A stretch of DNA of 64,000 bases from Leptolyngbya sp. BL0902 (GCF_016403105.1 NZ_CP046155.1:3315906-3379905); one strand, 5' to 3'. Positions 1 through 8,467 are shown, numbered from the stretch's first letter. A program made the numbers and translations. Notes: a model not told the origin generated them from the letters alone.

Positions 1-116
1 GATGTCCTTAATCACCATGAAGTACCGTAACAGAACAGATGGACAACCGCTAGGCTAGGCTAGCCTAGAAAGTCTTTTATGATGGGATAAGGCCGTTACT
101 GGGGCATGGGTTTGCG

Positions 117-218
117 ATGACATCACCCTTTCCGGGCATGGATCCTTATCTGGAACAGTCGTCGTTTCCATGGCCTCACGGATGCAGAATTGTAAGTTAT
201 TCAAGGAGCCTAAAATGA
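117..218 (+). pseudogene. DUF4058 family N-terminal fragment
   Basis: An ATG at 117 opens a 33-codon frame beginning MTSPFPGMDPYLEQ, which is the typical opening of cyanobacterial DUF4058 proteins (SPFPGMDPYLE, then W and H). The family is normally a few hundred residues long, but here the frame stops at 216-218 after about 20 matching residues. The stop overlaps the start codon of the next gene (ATGA). This looks like a gene remnant left by a deletion that joined the DUF4058 start to the toxin-antitoxin pair. It could instead be kept as a short leader peptide that couples translation to the next gene. The family's function is unknown. Confidence 0.6.
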
Positions 219-556
219 AAACTCTGACTCCACCTTTGTCAGCCAGCATTCAACTCACTCTCACCCATTGCAAGCAGCGGCTACAGCAATACTATGCCGA
301 TAGATTTAAAGTCCTAATTCTCTATGGATCTGCGGCCAAACAGCAATTAACCCCCCAGAGTGATCTAGATTTGTTAGTGCTGTTAGAACCGCCCTTAGAC
401 TATTTCCAAGAACTGCGGGCTATTGTTGATTTACTCTATCCCTTACAACTAGATTCCAGTTATTGGATTTCAGCTAAACCAGCCGCTACTACTGAGTTTG
501 AGCAAGGTTTAACTCAACTTTATCGCAATATCCATCAAGAAGGTATTGCCCTATGA
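215..556 (+). CDS. MNT-type nucleotidyltransferase domain protein (antitoxin of HEPN/MNT pair)
   Basis: A 113-residue protein of the minimal nucleotidyltransferase family. The signature GSAAKQQLTPQSDLDLLV (glycine-serine, then Ser-Asp-Leu-Asp) carries the expected metal-binding aspartates. In HEPN/MNT systems the MNT partner AMPylates or otherwise neutralises the HEPN RNase. The ATG at 215 was chosen over an upstream in-frame ATG at 170 because AGGAG lies just before it and the homologous core begins soon after. Its stop overlaps the next start (ATGA at 553-556), so the two are translationally coupled. Antitoxin role is inferred from family and pairing. Confidence 0.75.
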   Translation: MKTLTPPLSASIQLTLTHCKQRLQQYYADRFKVLILYGSAAKQQLTPQSDLDLLVLLEPPLDYFQELRAIVDLLYPLQLDSSYWISAKPAATTEFEQGLTQLYRNIHQEGIAL

Positions 557-942
557 GTAGTACGCCTGAGATAGAATCTCATCTAGAACGAGCGGCTTCG
601 TCCTTGCAAGCGGCAAACCTGTTGCGTTCGGCTGAGTTGCCCAATGATGCCGTATCCAGAGCCTATTATGCTATTTTCCACGCAGCATCTGCTTTGTTGC
701 TAGCACAAAATTTAGAGTTTAAGAGTCATGCCGGGGTTTTGAGAGCGATCAGCTTAAATTTTGTGAAACCTGGAATATTGGAAAATAGTATGGGACGAGA
801 TTTGAATTGGTTAGCCGAGTTGCGCCAAATCGCTGACTATGGGGAAATACGCAATGTTTCTATCCTAGATGTCGATAATGCAATCACGATTGCTGATGCT
901 TTCCTGAACCAAGTGCATCAACTCCTAGAACGTGACCTGTGA
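553..942 (+). CDS. HEPN domain protein (toxin of HEPN/MNT pair)
   Basis: A 129-residue, mostly helical HEPN protein of the UPF0332 type. The segment RAYYAIFHAASALL (residues about 36-49) matches the family's conserved helix with an Arg-X6-His spacing, and RQIADYG near residue 92 is the second conserved block. HEPN toxins are RNases, but members of this subfamily vary in the catalytic R-X4-6-H motif, so activity cannot be taken for granted. It overlaps the MNT gene by 4 nt. It is a typical horizontally moving two-gene module and sits in a region with other gene fragments. Confidence 0.75.
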   Translation: MSSTPEIESHLERAASSLQAANLLRSAELPNDAVSRAYYAIFHAASALLLAQNLEFKSHAGVLRAISLNFVKPGILENSMGRDLNWLAELRQIADYGEIRNVSILDVDNAITIADAFLNQVHQLLERDL

Positions 943-1108
943 TCCCCATCAAAACCCTTGTGTAGCAAGCCCTAAACGGCCAGGGGAAAGCCATCGCCGC
1001 CTACGAAGCGACAATTGATACTAATGACAACTGATTAGACACCGTTAGCGTTGAAATGGGACGAGTTACGGAGAGTGTCGTACCCTAGAAAACATAGGGC
1101 GGGTAAGG

Positions 1109-1275
1109 TGTCATGATAGAGAGCCTGTGTTTTGTCCTTTCGATTCTGTTCTGGCTCAGACGATTTCATGATGCGTAAATCTTCCATCAACACAGCCATT
1201 TACATTCTGGCGATCCTGGTGGCCAACTATACAGCGGCCTGGTTTATCCCGCTACTGAACTTGAACCGTAGATGA
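1109..1275 (+). pseudogene. Truncated copy of VUT-family transporter 5' leader and first 29 codons
   Basis: The segment 1109-1257 matches, on the opposite strand, the 5' leader and start of the transporter gene at 52470-52994. The leader (TGTCATGATAGAGAGCC onward) is almost base-for-base the same. The coding part reads MRKSSINTAIYILAIL then ANYTAAWFIP against MRNSLINAAIYILATL then ANYTAAWFIP. Homology ends after about 29 codons and the frame stops at 1273-1275, giving a 34-residue remnant. Third-position changes show this is an old duplication, not a recent one. Nothing is recognised in 943-1108. Confidence 0.7.
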
Positions 1276-1310
1276 TATTTATAGCTACCTCCAATAGTTG
1301 TGGTGAAGAT

Positions 1311-1343
1311 AGAACCCCGGTTTCTTTAAGAAGCCGGGGTTCT
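1311..1343. terminator. Stem-loop downstream of glmS (AGAACCCCGG family)
   Basis: An inverted repeat AGAACCCCGG...CCGGGGTTCT with a short loop lies 17 nt after the glmS stop codon (minus strand). There is no long U tract. A variant of the same repeat follows cphA at 20138-20203, so this is probably a dispersed repeat acting as a terminator or 3'-end stabiliser. Confidence 0.5.
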
Positions 1344-1359
1344 TTGGTGAGATAGCCCT

Positions 1360-3261
1360 TTATTCTACAGTGACGCTCTTGGCGAGGTTGCGGGGTTGAT
1401 CCACATCCAACCCCCGTCGGGCGGCGATGTGGTAGGCCAGCAGTTGCAGTGGGATCACCGCCACGATGGGCGACAGCAGTTCGTCCACCGGGGGCACGGG
1501 CAGCAGTTTGTCGAAGGTTTCGGCGGCATCAGCATCCCCGATGGGCACCACGCCGATCAGTTGGGCGTCGCGGGCCTTGGCCTCCTGGGCATTGGAGAGC
1601 ACCTTGTCGTAGACGCTTCCCGGCATGGCGATGGCCACCACGGGCACCTTGGCATCCAGCAGGGCAATGGGGCCGTGCTTCATTTCGCCAGCGGGGTAGC
1701 CCTCGGCGTGGATGTAGCTAATTTCCTTCAGTTTCAGGGCACCCTCTAGGGCAATGGGGAAGTTCACCCCTCGGCCTAGGTAGATGAAGTCTTGGGTGTC
1801 ATTGAAGTCGTGGGCCAGTTCTTCGATGTAGCGCTCTTGACTTTCGAGCACTTGCTCGATGTAGGCCGGGAGCTGGTGCAGTTGCTCAATGATTTCCTCG
1901 ATGCGCTGGGGCGAGAGGGTCTTGCGACGATAGGCCAAATCTAGGGCCAGGAAGTAGAAAGCCATCACCTGGGCGGTGAAGGTTTTGGTGGCGGCCACGC
2001 CGATTTCAATCCCGGCGTGGGTGTCGATGATGTGGGGCACTAATCGCGAGAGGGAGCTTTCGGGGCGGTTGGTGATGCCCACCAGGCGCGGCGCAAAGCG
2101 GGGATCGCCCTGGGCACGGCGGCGTTCCTGCTCCATTTCCAGAGCCGCGAGGGTGTCGGCGGTTTCGCCGGATTGGGTGACGCCGATAGTGAGGGTGTTG
2201 GGGATCAGTGGCGTGGGGGAGTAGCGAAACTCTGAGGCGTACTGCACCATCACAGGTAGTTCCGCCAGTTGTTCAATCAGATACTTACCCACTAGGGCGG
2301 CGTGCCAACTGGTGCCACAGGCCACAATTTGTACATGATCCAACCCGTCCAGCACGCCATCAGCCATGCCCAACTGCACCGGGGAACGCCCCGATTCTGC
2401 CGTGGCCTCGTTATCGATGTAGGTTTCTAGGCAGGTGCGTACCACTCCGGGCTGTTCGTAGATTTCCTTCAGCATGAAGTGTTTGAAGCCCTGCTTTTCC
2501 ACCATAATCGGGTTCCAGTTCAGGGTGATGGGGTGCTTGCGCTGGCGGTCTCCGGCGAAGTTGTAGACCGCCACGCCGAGGGGCGAGAGACTGGCCAGTT
2601 CGCCATTTTCCAACGGCAGCACGGCGCGGGTGTAGGGCACAATGGCGGGGGTGTCGCTGGCGCAGAAAAATTCCCCTTGGCCAAAGCCGATGACGAGGGG
2701 AGCCTGCTGCCGCACGACGACGAGTTCATCGGGAAAGTCCGCCGACACAATCGCCAGGGCAAAGGCTCCCTGAAGCTCCTGACAGGCCAGCCGCACCGCT
2801 TCCAGCAGTGGGGATCGGCCCTGAAAGTCCCCGGTTTTGCCGATCTTGGCCAAGTGGGAGGACACCAAATGGGGCACCACCTCGGTATCGGTGTCGGAGA
2901 CAAACGTATGACCTGCGGCCTTCAGGGTTTCTCGCAGTTCTCGGTAGTTTTCGACGATGCCGTTTTGCACGACGGCCAAACGACCCTCGTTGTCGCGGTG
3001 GGGGTGGGCGTTGTATTCTTCGGGCTTGCCGTGGGTGGCCCAGCGAGTATGGCCAATGCCGAGGCGGGCCGGATTTTCTAGGCCGTCGATTTTATCTTGC
3101 AAATTTTGCAGCTTGCCCTTGGCCCGCACACAGTGCAGATCGCCCTCAAACACCGTGGCAATGCCCGCCGAATCGTAGCCGCGATATTCCAGCTTACGCA
3201 GCCCCTCCATCAAAATCGTGGTCGCGGCCTGGGTTCCGATATATCCGACAATGCCACACAT
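1360..3261 (-). CDS. glmS: Glutamine--fructose-6-phosphate aminotransferase (isomerizing)
   Basis: GlmS makes glucosamine-6-phosphate from fructose-6-phosphate and glutamine, the entry to peptidoglycan and lipopolysaccharide amino sugars. The 633-residue protein has the N-terminal class II glutaminase domain with catalytic Cys2 (MCGIVGYIG) and the GHTRWATHG motif. Two SIS sugar-isomerase domains follow (CGTSWHA and QSGETADT), and it ends in the canonical NLAKSVTVE tail. The start is fixed because Cys must follow Met1. Length is close to the usual ~610 with small insertions. It is a single gene on the minus strand, and no glmS ribozyme is expected or seen in a cyanobacterium. Confidence 0.97.
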   Translation of the reverse strand: MCGIVGYIGTQAATTILMEGLRKLEYRGYDSAGIATVFEGDLHCVRAKGKLQNLQDKIDGLENPARLGIGHTRWATHGKPEEYNAHPHRDNEGRLAVVQNGIVENYRELRETLKAAGHTFVSDTDTEVVPHLVSSHLAKIGKTGDFQGRSPLLEAVRLACQELQGAFALAIVSADFPDELVVVRQQAPLVIGFGQGEFFCASDTPAIVPYTRAVLPLENGELASLSPLGVAVYNFAGDRQRKHPITLNWNPIMVEKQGFKHFMLKEIYEQPGVVRTCLETYIDNEATAESGRSPVQLGMADGVLDGLDHVQIVACGTSWHAALVGKYLIEQLAELPVMVQYASEFRYSPTPLIPNTLTIGVTQSGETADTLAALEMEQERRRAQGDPRFAPRLVGITNRPESSLSRLVPHIIDTHAGIEIGVAATKTFTAQVMAFYFLALDLAYRRKTLSPQRIEEIIEQLHQLPAYIEQVLESQERYIEELAHDFNDTQDFIYLGRGVNFPIALEGALKLKEISYIHAEGYPAGEMKHGPIALLDAKVPVVAIAMPGSVYDKVLSNAQEAKARDAQLIGVVPIGDADAAETFDKLLPVPPVDELLSPIVAVIPLQLLAYHIAARRGLDVDQPRNLAKSVTVE

Positions 3262-3430
3262 AGCCGTTCCTCCGCAGCGCTAGGCTCAGTTAGTTTTCCT
3301 AGGGTAGCGCCCTTGGGGATCAGAACCTAGCTACCCAAAGTGCACCCGCCAGAATGCAGACTAGGATACACGGTGATCCCCGTTCTGTGTGATGTTAGCG
3401 GAGGGGACTAAGGGCTAGACTGAGCCGATC

Positions 3431-3796
3431 CTAGAGCCAACCCCGCAGGGTCAGGGCTTCTGCTAAGGACATCCCGGTGACAGATTGGTCGTAGCGGGCG
3501 ACCTGGATTTGGGCCACCGTTACCTTGCCGTCGGCCAAAAGCTGATCAATCAACGCCGATTCCTCTTCATTGCCGGAGGGATCGGTGGGCTGAGAGGCCG
3601 TCGCCGGAGGTTGGGGCTGGTTGGGGGCTGTTTTTTGTTGATACTCCACCAGCGCCGCAGAGGCATTGTCCGTATCGCGGTTCATCAACGCATGGCCCGT
3701 GGGAAAGATGTAAACCACGGTGTCTCCGGTTTGGCCTAGAACATAATCCGCATCATCGGCGTTGGCCGAAGAACTCGCAGAGAAAGACGACATCAT
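3431..3796 (-). CDS. Small hypothetical protein with MshEN-like C-terminal segment
   Basis: About 121 residues starting MMSSFSASSSANADDADYVLGQ. A Pro/Gln/Thr-rich stretch lies in the middle (around residues 55-70). The C-terminal 40 residues (LIDQLLADGKVTVAQIQVARYDQ...GMSLAEALTLRGWL) resemble the short helical repeat at the N-terminus of GspE/PilB ATPases, which reads LLxxGxIT..QL..AL......G..L.E.L...G. In those proteins it binds cyclic di-GMP in some members. The upstream ATG giving 150 residues adds a basic, Cys-rich extension unlikely to be translated. Function unknown; the domain comparison is by eye. Confidence 0.5.
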   Translation of the reverse strand: MMSSFSASSSANADDADYVLGQTGDTVVYIFPTGHALMNRDTDNASAALVEYQQKTAPNQPQPPATASQPTDPSGNEEESALIDQLLADGKVTVAQIQVARYDQSVTGMSLAEALTLRGWL

Positions 3797-4061
3797 AGAA
3801 CGACCTGGGTAAAAGAAGGGACTGAAACGACCGAGCAGAGGCAGAGACCTCCGAGGAGCACAACAGAGCCGTCTGATGAGCAAATACCCACAACAGAGGC
3901 ATCTATTATGTGCTTCTTAATACTATTTTACAGAGTTTATCCAGGGTCGATGTATTGGAAATGTGAATCCAGATTATGGCCCTATGAAATCTTGGAGGTG
4001 CAGTCTTCGATGAGTTGTGGTAGAACCTCTGTTGTGCCTATGTCTTGGCAGGGGAACCCCC

Positions 4062-4376
4062 ATGGCCCCACGAAAACCATCTCAAAAAAGTGGCCCATCT
4101 CAGAAAAGTGGCCCCCTATCGCCCCCGCCTCCACCCCCCGCCTCTGGCAGCAAGGGCTATCAGGTGCAGGTGTTTTACCTAGCGGCCCGCAGCAAGCACC
4201 CCAATGCCCCCGACAAAGATGCCCTGTGGTTTGCCATCTACTCGATCATCCCTCGTGTGGGCGACTGCCTCTTTCGGGACGGCGTGTACTACCAGGTGGA
4301 GCGCGTCTTTCTCTACGAAAACCTCACGGCCAGTTGGTGTGCCGACCTTGAGGTGTCCTTCTATGGTCGCCGCTAG
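4062..4376 (+). CDS. Hypothetical protein
   Basis: A 104-residue basic protein. The first 35 residues are low-complexity (MAPRKPSQKSGPSQKSGP then a run of prolines). The rest, KGYQVQVFYLAARSKHPNA...YEVERVF-like...CADLEVSFYGRR, looks like a small folded beta-rich domain. ATG 4062 was preferred over upstream starts because the preceding frame codes an unlikely Cys/Leu stretch. I do not recognise the family. It is a single gene between convergent or divergent neighbours. Confidence 0.5.
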   Translation: MAPRKPSQKSGPSQKSGPLSPPPPPPASGSKGYQVQVFYLAARSKHPNAPDKDALWFAIYSIIPRVGDCLFRDGVYYQVERVFLYENLTASWCADLEVSFYGRR

Positions 4377-4404
4377 GGGGTACCCTCGGTTGCCAAGACT
4401 CAAT

Positions 4405-4446
4405 TCCCAAGGTCGGACTCCCAAGGTCGGATTCCTAAGGTCAGCC
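4405..4446. repeat. 14-bp tandem repeat, three units
   Basis: Three head-to-tail units: TCCCAAGGTCGGAC (4405), TCCCAAGGTCGGAT (4419) and TCCTAAGGTCAGCC (4433). The first two differ at one base and the third at four. They lie just after the stop codon of the 4062-4376 gene. A slippage-type minisatellite is the simplest reading. Confidence 0.75.
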
Positions 4447-4613
4447 TCCAAGAGGCCCGTTGCCAAGCCCTAGGCCGCTCCTTGCCCCTATTCCTGCCCC
4501 AGGCTGGGAGCCAGTTGCCGGAAGCGCCTCAAAACCCCTTCCCCAACGTGGGAGAGAGATGGAGGGGGAGGGGAAAGCTCAGGGCTGTCAGACAAGTGAG
4601 TGATCGCCTGAGC

Positions 4614-5687
4614 CTAGGATAGGGCCAGGGCTTCTCGGTCGGCGGCCATGGCGTCGTCTAGATCCATGCCGTTGGCCTCCAGCAGCATATCCGTCAGCAG
4701 GGCGCTGGGGGGGTGGTTGTGGGGCCATGCAAAGGCGTGGCGGAAGGAGGCTTCTTGGCAAGCTTGGAGGACATCAAAGCCGATTACATCGTGGGTGAGC
4801 AGGTTTTCGTACTCGAAGGGCAGGCGGACGTTGTGCAATCCGGCGTTGTCGGTGCAGATGGCGATGTCTACCCCAGCCTCAAAGCAGCGGTCAAACACGG
4901 TGCGGAGCTGGTGAATCTCTTGCAGGGTGCCTGTTTTGAGGTAGGTGGTGGGGCACACCTCTAGGCACTGCCCCCGGGCCGCCAGTTCCGGCAACAGTTC
5001 TGGATAACGCAGGGGAATTTGAATGCCGTGGCCAATCCGCATTAGGTAGGGTAAGAGCTGGGGATGGCATCCGGCGGGGGTTTCGTAGAGGTGCCCGGTG
5101 GTCTTCAGGCCCAACTGCTGTGCCCGCTGGTAGAGCTGGATGAACTCCTCCATCCGTTCGACGTATTGAGCATCGCCCCCGGCCACATCCACCGCACAGA
5201 CGTATTCGGGGTACTGCGCCGCCAGTTCCACAATCGCCCGGTTCACCTCGTGGGGCAGGCTGGAGTGTATACACAAAATTTGCCGGGTGATGATGGGATA
5301 TTCCACCTGCTGGCTGGCGCGGCCCACCACCTCCACAATGTTGGCCATGGCCTCGATGCGCTGGTGTTGGGGCAGGTGTTCGGGGGTGCGGAGGTAGGGG
5401 GTGTAGCGCAGTTCGAGGTAGGCCAGGTTTTCAAAAATGTAGGCTCCGCGAATCAGGCGATAGATGAAGTAGGGCAGGGCTTCCTGGGTTTGCACGCTCT
5501 CCACCAGGGTATGTAGCTCCAGGTATTCGGCCAGGGTGTTGCGGGGTTGGGTATAAAACCGCTCGAAGGCGGCATAGTCGGCAAATTGGCCAGAGAGATC
5601 GGGCCGATTGCGCTGAAAGTAGCGCCAGAGGATGCGGGGCACCACAGATCCGCCCAGATGGCGGTGAAGTTCGGCATAGAGACTCAT
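4614..5687 (-). CDS. Adenosine deaminase family protein
   Basis: A 357-residue TIM-barrel metal hydrolase of the adenosine/AMP deaminase superfamily. Zinc ligands are visible: HRH at residues 8-10 after MSLYAEL, the TGHLYE segment (His and catalytic Glu in H-x-x-E spacing) and RIGHG. In the last motif, normally TDDP, this protein has CTDNAG, so the zinc-binding Asp is kept but the second Asp is Asn. Substrate could be adenosine, a modified adenine nucleoside or an AMP derivative; the altered motif argues against naming it add with certainty. Purine salvage is the likely role. Confidence 0.8.
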   Translation of the reverse strand: MSLYAELHRHLGGSVVPRILWRYFQRNRPDLSGQFADYAAFERFYTQPRNTLAEYLELHTLVESVQTQEALPYFIYRLIRGAYIFENLAYLELRYTPYLRTPEHLPQHQRIEAMANIVEVVGRASQQVEYPIITRQILCIHSSLPHEVNRAIVELAAQYPEYVCAVDVAGGDAQYVERMEEFIQLYQRAQQLGLKTTGHLYETPAGCHPQLLPYLMRIGHGIQIPLRYPELLPELAARGQCLEVCPTTYLKTGTLQEIHQLRTVFDRCFEAGVDIAICTDNAGLHNVRLPFEYENLLTHDVIGFDVLQACQEASFRHAFAWPHNHPPSALLTDMLLEANGMDLDDAMAADREALALS

Positions 5688-6084
5688 CGCAAGTGTCCTT
5701 AGTAAGGTAATGTCGCAAAAAATCGGAAAACTAACTGTAGATAAAGCAAAACCATCAGGTGTGCCAAACCACCCTGATAACGGAGATAACCCTTCACGGA
5801 ATACAGCTTTCGTTGCGCAAGGAGAAGAACCTTGCCCTGGCCGATGTCCCTTGGCCCACGATGCCTAGCTGGGCTCTCCCAGGATGGGATCTGCACCCGC
5901 GACGAGATCAGAATGCCCTCAAACTACCGAAGTTGGAACCCCAACCCTCAGCGGACATCGACAGGCGCAACGCCTTGTAGGTAACGAAAAACGTTAAAAA
6001 AATTATGGTTCTATCTGTTCTATCGTAAATTCTACGGATTGACCATATATTCAACTACATAAATATCAGAGGCTAGATATCCAG
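5688..6084. other. Intergenic region, no gene recognised
   Basis: About 400 bases between two minus-strand genes. One open frame (5759-5980, plus) has no recognisable features and unlikely composition. The stretch 5985-6065 is AT-rich with a small hairpin AACG-AAAAA-CGTT followed by an A run. It would be the promoter side of the 4614-5687 gene, but no specific site is identified. Confidence 0.5.
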
Positions 6085-7161
6085 CTAGGCCAAATACGCC
6101 ACCACGGCCTCGGCGATGGGGGTGTTGCCGTCGGTGGCCAGAGAGATATCGGTGCGGGGTGGGTGGAGGGGGGCTGTGAGAAAGTCCCAGTCTTGCTGAA
6201 AAAACTCCTCCGGCTGCAACACGCGATGCCAGCTATGGTCTTGCAACCCGTTGACCAACACGGGCGCTTCGGCAAAGTCATCGCGGGGAATGGTAATGAC
6301 GGGTACTCCTAGGCGGCAGGCTTCCGAAAAAGTGCTGTATCCCGGCTTGCATACCATCCGACTACACAGCGGCATCACATCCACCGGGCGAAACCCTTTC
6401 CGGGGCACCTGCAAGAGATTGGGCAGATCCGGCAAACCCACATCAAAGGATAAAAACTGCCAGTCGGGGAAGCGGCTAAGTTGGTCGTAGGGCACCGCTT
6501 GCACCCCCAACCCGCCAAAGGTGAGCAGTACTGTGCGCTCTGGTGACGTGGAGAGGCTGAATGTCTCCCGCAGGTCGGCCACCGAGTAGCGTGGGCTTCC
6601 CCCGGTGAGGCCCACGTCTTCTATCCTGGGAAACGCCGCCATCTCCTCATGGAAGGGCAACCGAAACAGGCGATCACACTGGCGAAACCAGCCCTCAATC
6701 CAGGCTACCGCTTCGGCAAACTCGGCCCCAAAGGCGCGATAGATAAAGTCCCAGCCGAAGTTGCTCATCATCCAGCAGGGCACCCCCGCCGCCTGAGCCA
6801 AGGGCACCGCCAGGGGGGGAATATCCGCCAGCACCAAATCCACCCCCCGCTGTTTCAGGTACGCCGCCTCCTCGGCCACCAGATCGGCCTGGTGGGCGCG
6901 AAGGTAATCCAGCTTCGCGAGGGTAGCAGGCAGGTTCATGGTCAGACTATCGGCCTGGATCACCCCAATATCCAGCGCCACCGGACGATACTCATACTCT
7001 ATGGGCAAGTATTCGTCCAGCAGCCACTGGGGGGCCGTGGTCGCCACAATCAGGTCAACCGCTGGAGCAAGTTCCTTCACCCTCGCCGCCACCGATGCCG
7101 CCCGCGTGGCATGGCCAAAGCCATGGTTAGTAATGGAGACGTAGAGGGTGGGGGCCGTCAT
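6085..7161 (-). CDS. GT-B fold glycosyltransferase-like protein
   Basis: About 358 residues from MTAPTLYVSITNHGFGHATR. The glycine-rich NHGFGHATR near the N-terminus matches the donor/acceptor loop of UDP-sugar transferases of the MGT/MurG type (GxGHxxR). The C-terminal half contains FGGLGVQAVPY and the sugar-nucleotide binding region MVCKPGYSTFSEACRLGVPVI, whose GYSTxxE segment is typical of GT28-like enzymes. The 7200 start adds 13 residues that are probably not part of the protein. Related proteins are widespread in cyanobacteria, but donor and acceptor are unknown. Confidence 0.75.
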   Translation of the reverse strand: MTAPTLYVSITNHGFGHATRAASVAARVKELAPAVDLIVATTAPQWLLDEYLPIEYEYRPVALDIGVIQADSLTMNLPATLAKLDYLRAHQADLVAEEAAYLKQRGVDLVLADIPPLAVPLAQAAGVPCWMMSNFGWDFIYRAFGAEFAEAVAWIEGWFRQCDRLFRLPFHEEMAAFPRIEDVGLTGGSPRYSVADLRETFSLSTSPERTVLLTFGGLGVQAVPYDQLSRFPDWQFLSFDVGLPDLPNLLQVPRKGFRPVDVMPLCSRMVCKPGYSTFSEACRLGVPVITIPRDDFAEAPVLVNGLQDHSWHRVLQPEEFFQQDWDFLTAPLHPPRTDISLATDGNTPIAEAVVAYLA

Positions 7162-7291
7162 GGAGAACCTCGCTAGGGGCTGGATAAGGCGTGCCTTCAT
7201 TCAACCACGGTAGTTATCGCGGTTGAATGAACCTCGGTTGCAGCCCAGTCGTCCGACCGATGGGATCTCGATTGCAGCCCAAGCGTTTGAC

Positions 7292-8467
7292 CTAACGGCC
7301 AAAGCCCTTGCCCCGGCTGGCGGTGGGCATACAGAGACAGTGGTTGAGTTGTTCCCGCAGGGTGTCGTGATCGAGGTTTTGGCCAATCAGCACCAGTTGG
7401 TTTTTGGGGGCACCTTTCCACTCGTCGTCATCTAAGGAAAAGCGCTTGCCGCTGAGGTGGAAAATGTGGCGTTTGGGGCTTTCCTCAAACCAGAGAATGC
7501 CCTTGGCCCGGAAGACGGATTCCGGCAGTTGGTTATCGAGGAAGTATTGAAACCTGCGAATGGCAAAGGGACGGTCGCTGGCAAAGGACAGGGAGGTAAA
7601 CCCATCAATGGCCAGGTGGTCGGAATGGTGGTGATCATGCCCGTGATCATGCTCACAGTGGCCATGATCGTGATCGCAATGGCTATGGTCGTGGTGATCG
7701 TGGCCGTGGTGATCGTGGCTGTGATCATGGGCGTGGGCATCATGGTCATGGCCGTGATCGTGACCGTGAGCGTCGTGGTCATGGCCACGGCTGGAAGCAA
7801 AGTATTGATCAGTCTCAAACAGGCCCACGCTGAGGATCAGCGGCAGCGGCACTTCTGACTTCACGGTACGCAAAATCCGCGCCCCTTCTTTGACATCGCG
7901 AATTTTCACCTCCAGCAAATCCAAATCCGCCTCGTCTACCAGGTCGGCTTTGTTCAGCAAAATGATGTCGCCGTAGGCAATTTGGTTGTGCGCCGCTTGG
8001 CTGTTGAACAGATCCAGGCTGTAGTTTTCGGCATCCACCACCGTGACGATGGAATCGAGGCGCGTCAGATCCCGCAGCTCCGTGCCCAAAAACGTCAGGG
8101 CGATGGGCAGCGGATCGGCCAAGCCCGTGGTTTCGACCACTAGATAATCGATCTTGTCCTGGCGCTCCAGCACCTTATACACCGCCTCCATCAGGTCATT
8201 GTTGATGGTGCAGCAAATACAGCCGTTGCTGAGTTCCACCATGGTGTCGTCGCCCGTGTCGGCGGTGATCAGCAAGTCGTTATCAATGCCAATCTCCCCA
8301 AATTCGTTGACCAGCACGGCGGTTTTTAGCCCTTCCTGGTTGGTCAGAATGTGGTTGAGCAGGGTGGTTTTGCCGCTGCCCAGAAAGCCAGTGATGATGG
8401 TGACGGGAAGCCCATGCTTAGTGTCATCCATCGTGGAGGACGACAGGGGAGGCGCAACGGTAGACAT
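7292..8467 (-). CDS. CobW/ZNG1-type G3E GTPase with His-rich metal-binding loop
   Basis: About 391 residues. Walker A GFLGSGKTTLL, the metal-binding motif GCICC (CxCC), the base-specificity motif NKAD and the CobW C-terminal domain are all present. Residues about 223-282 form an extraordinary His/Asp stretch of repeated HDH/GHDHD units, a likely zinc or nickel reservoir. Such proteins insert or traffic metals, most often zinc under Zur control, but no Zur-like palindrome was recognised upstream. Start candidates are the codons at 8467 (MSTVAPP) and 8431 (MDDTKHG). Cobalamin, zinc and nickel roles cannot be separated from sequence alone. Confidence 0.88.
   Translation of the reverse strand: MSTVAPPLSSSTMDDTKHGLPVTIITGFLGSGKTTLLNHILTNQEGLKTAVLVNEFGEIGIDNDLLITADTGDDTMVELSNGCICCTINNDLMEAVYKVLERQDKIDYLVVETTGLADPLPIALTFLGTELRDLTRLDSIVTVVDAENYSLDLFNSQAAHNQIAYGDIILLNKADLVDEADLDLLEVKIRDVKEGARILRTVKSEVPLPLILSVGLFETDQYFASSRGHDHDAHGHDHGHDHDAHAHDHSHDHHGHDHHDHSHCDHDHGHCEHDHGHDHHHSDHLAIDGFTSLSFASDRPFAIRRFQYFLDNQLPESVFRAKGILWFEESPKRHIFHLSGKRFSLDDDEWKGAPKNQLVLIGQNLDHDTLREQLNHCLCMPTASRGKGFGR

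Noticed and set aside
1396..3330. Many plus-strand open frames antisense to glmS
   Set aside because: They are shadow frames of a GC-rich gene with strong codon bias, and no domain is visible. The same applies to antisense frames across adhE, cphA, psaA, psaB, ureC and the porins.
5759..5980. 73-residue plus-strand frame and a tRNA-like stretch near 5870-5920
   Set aside because: No cloverleaf, T-arm GTTCGA motif or CCA end could be drawn, and the frame has no recognisable content.
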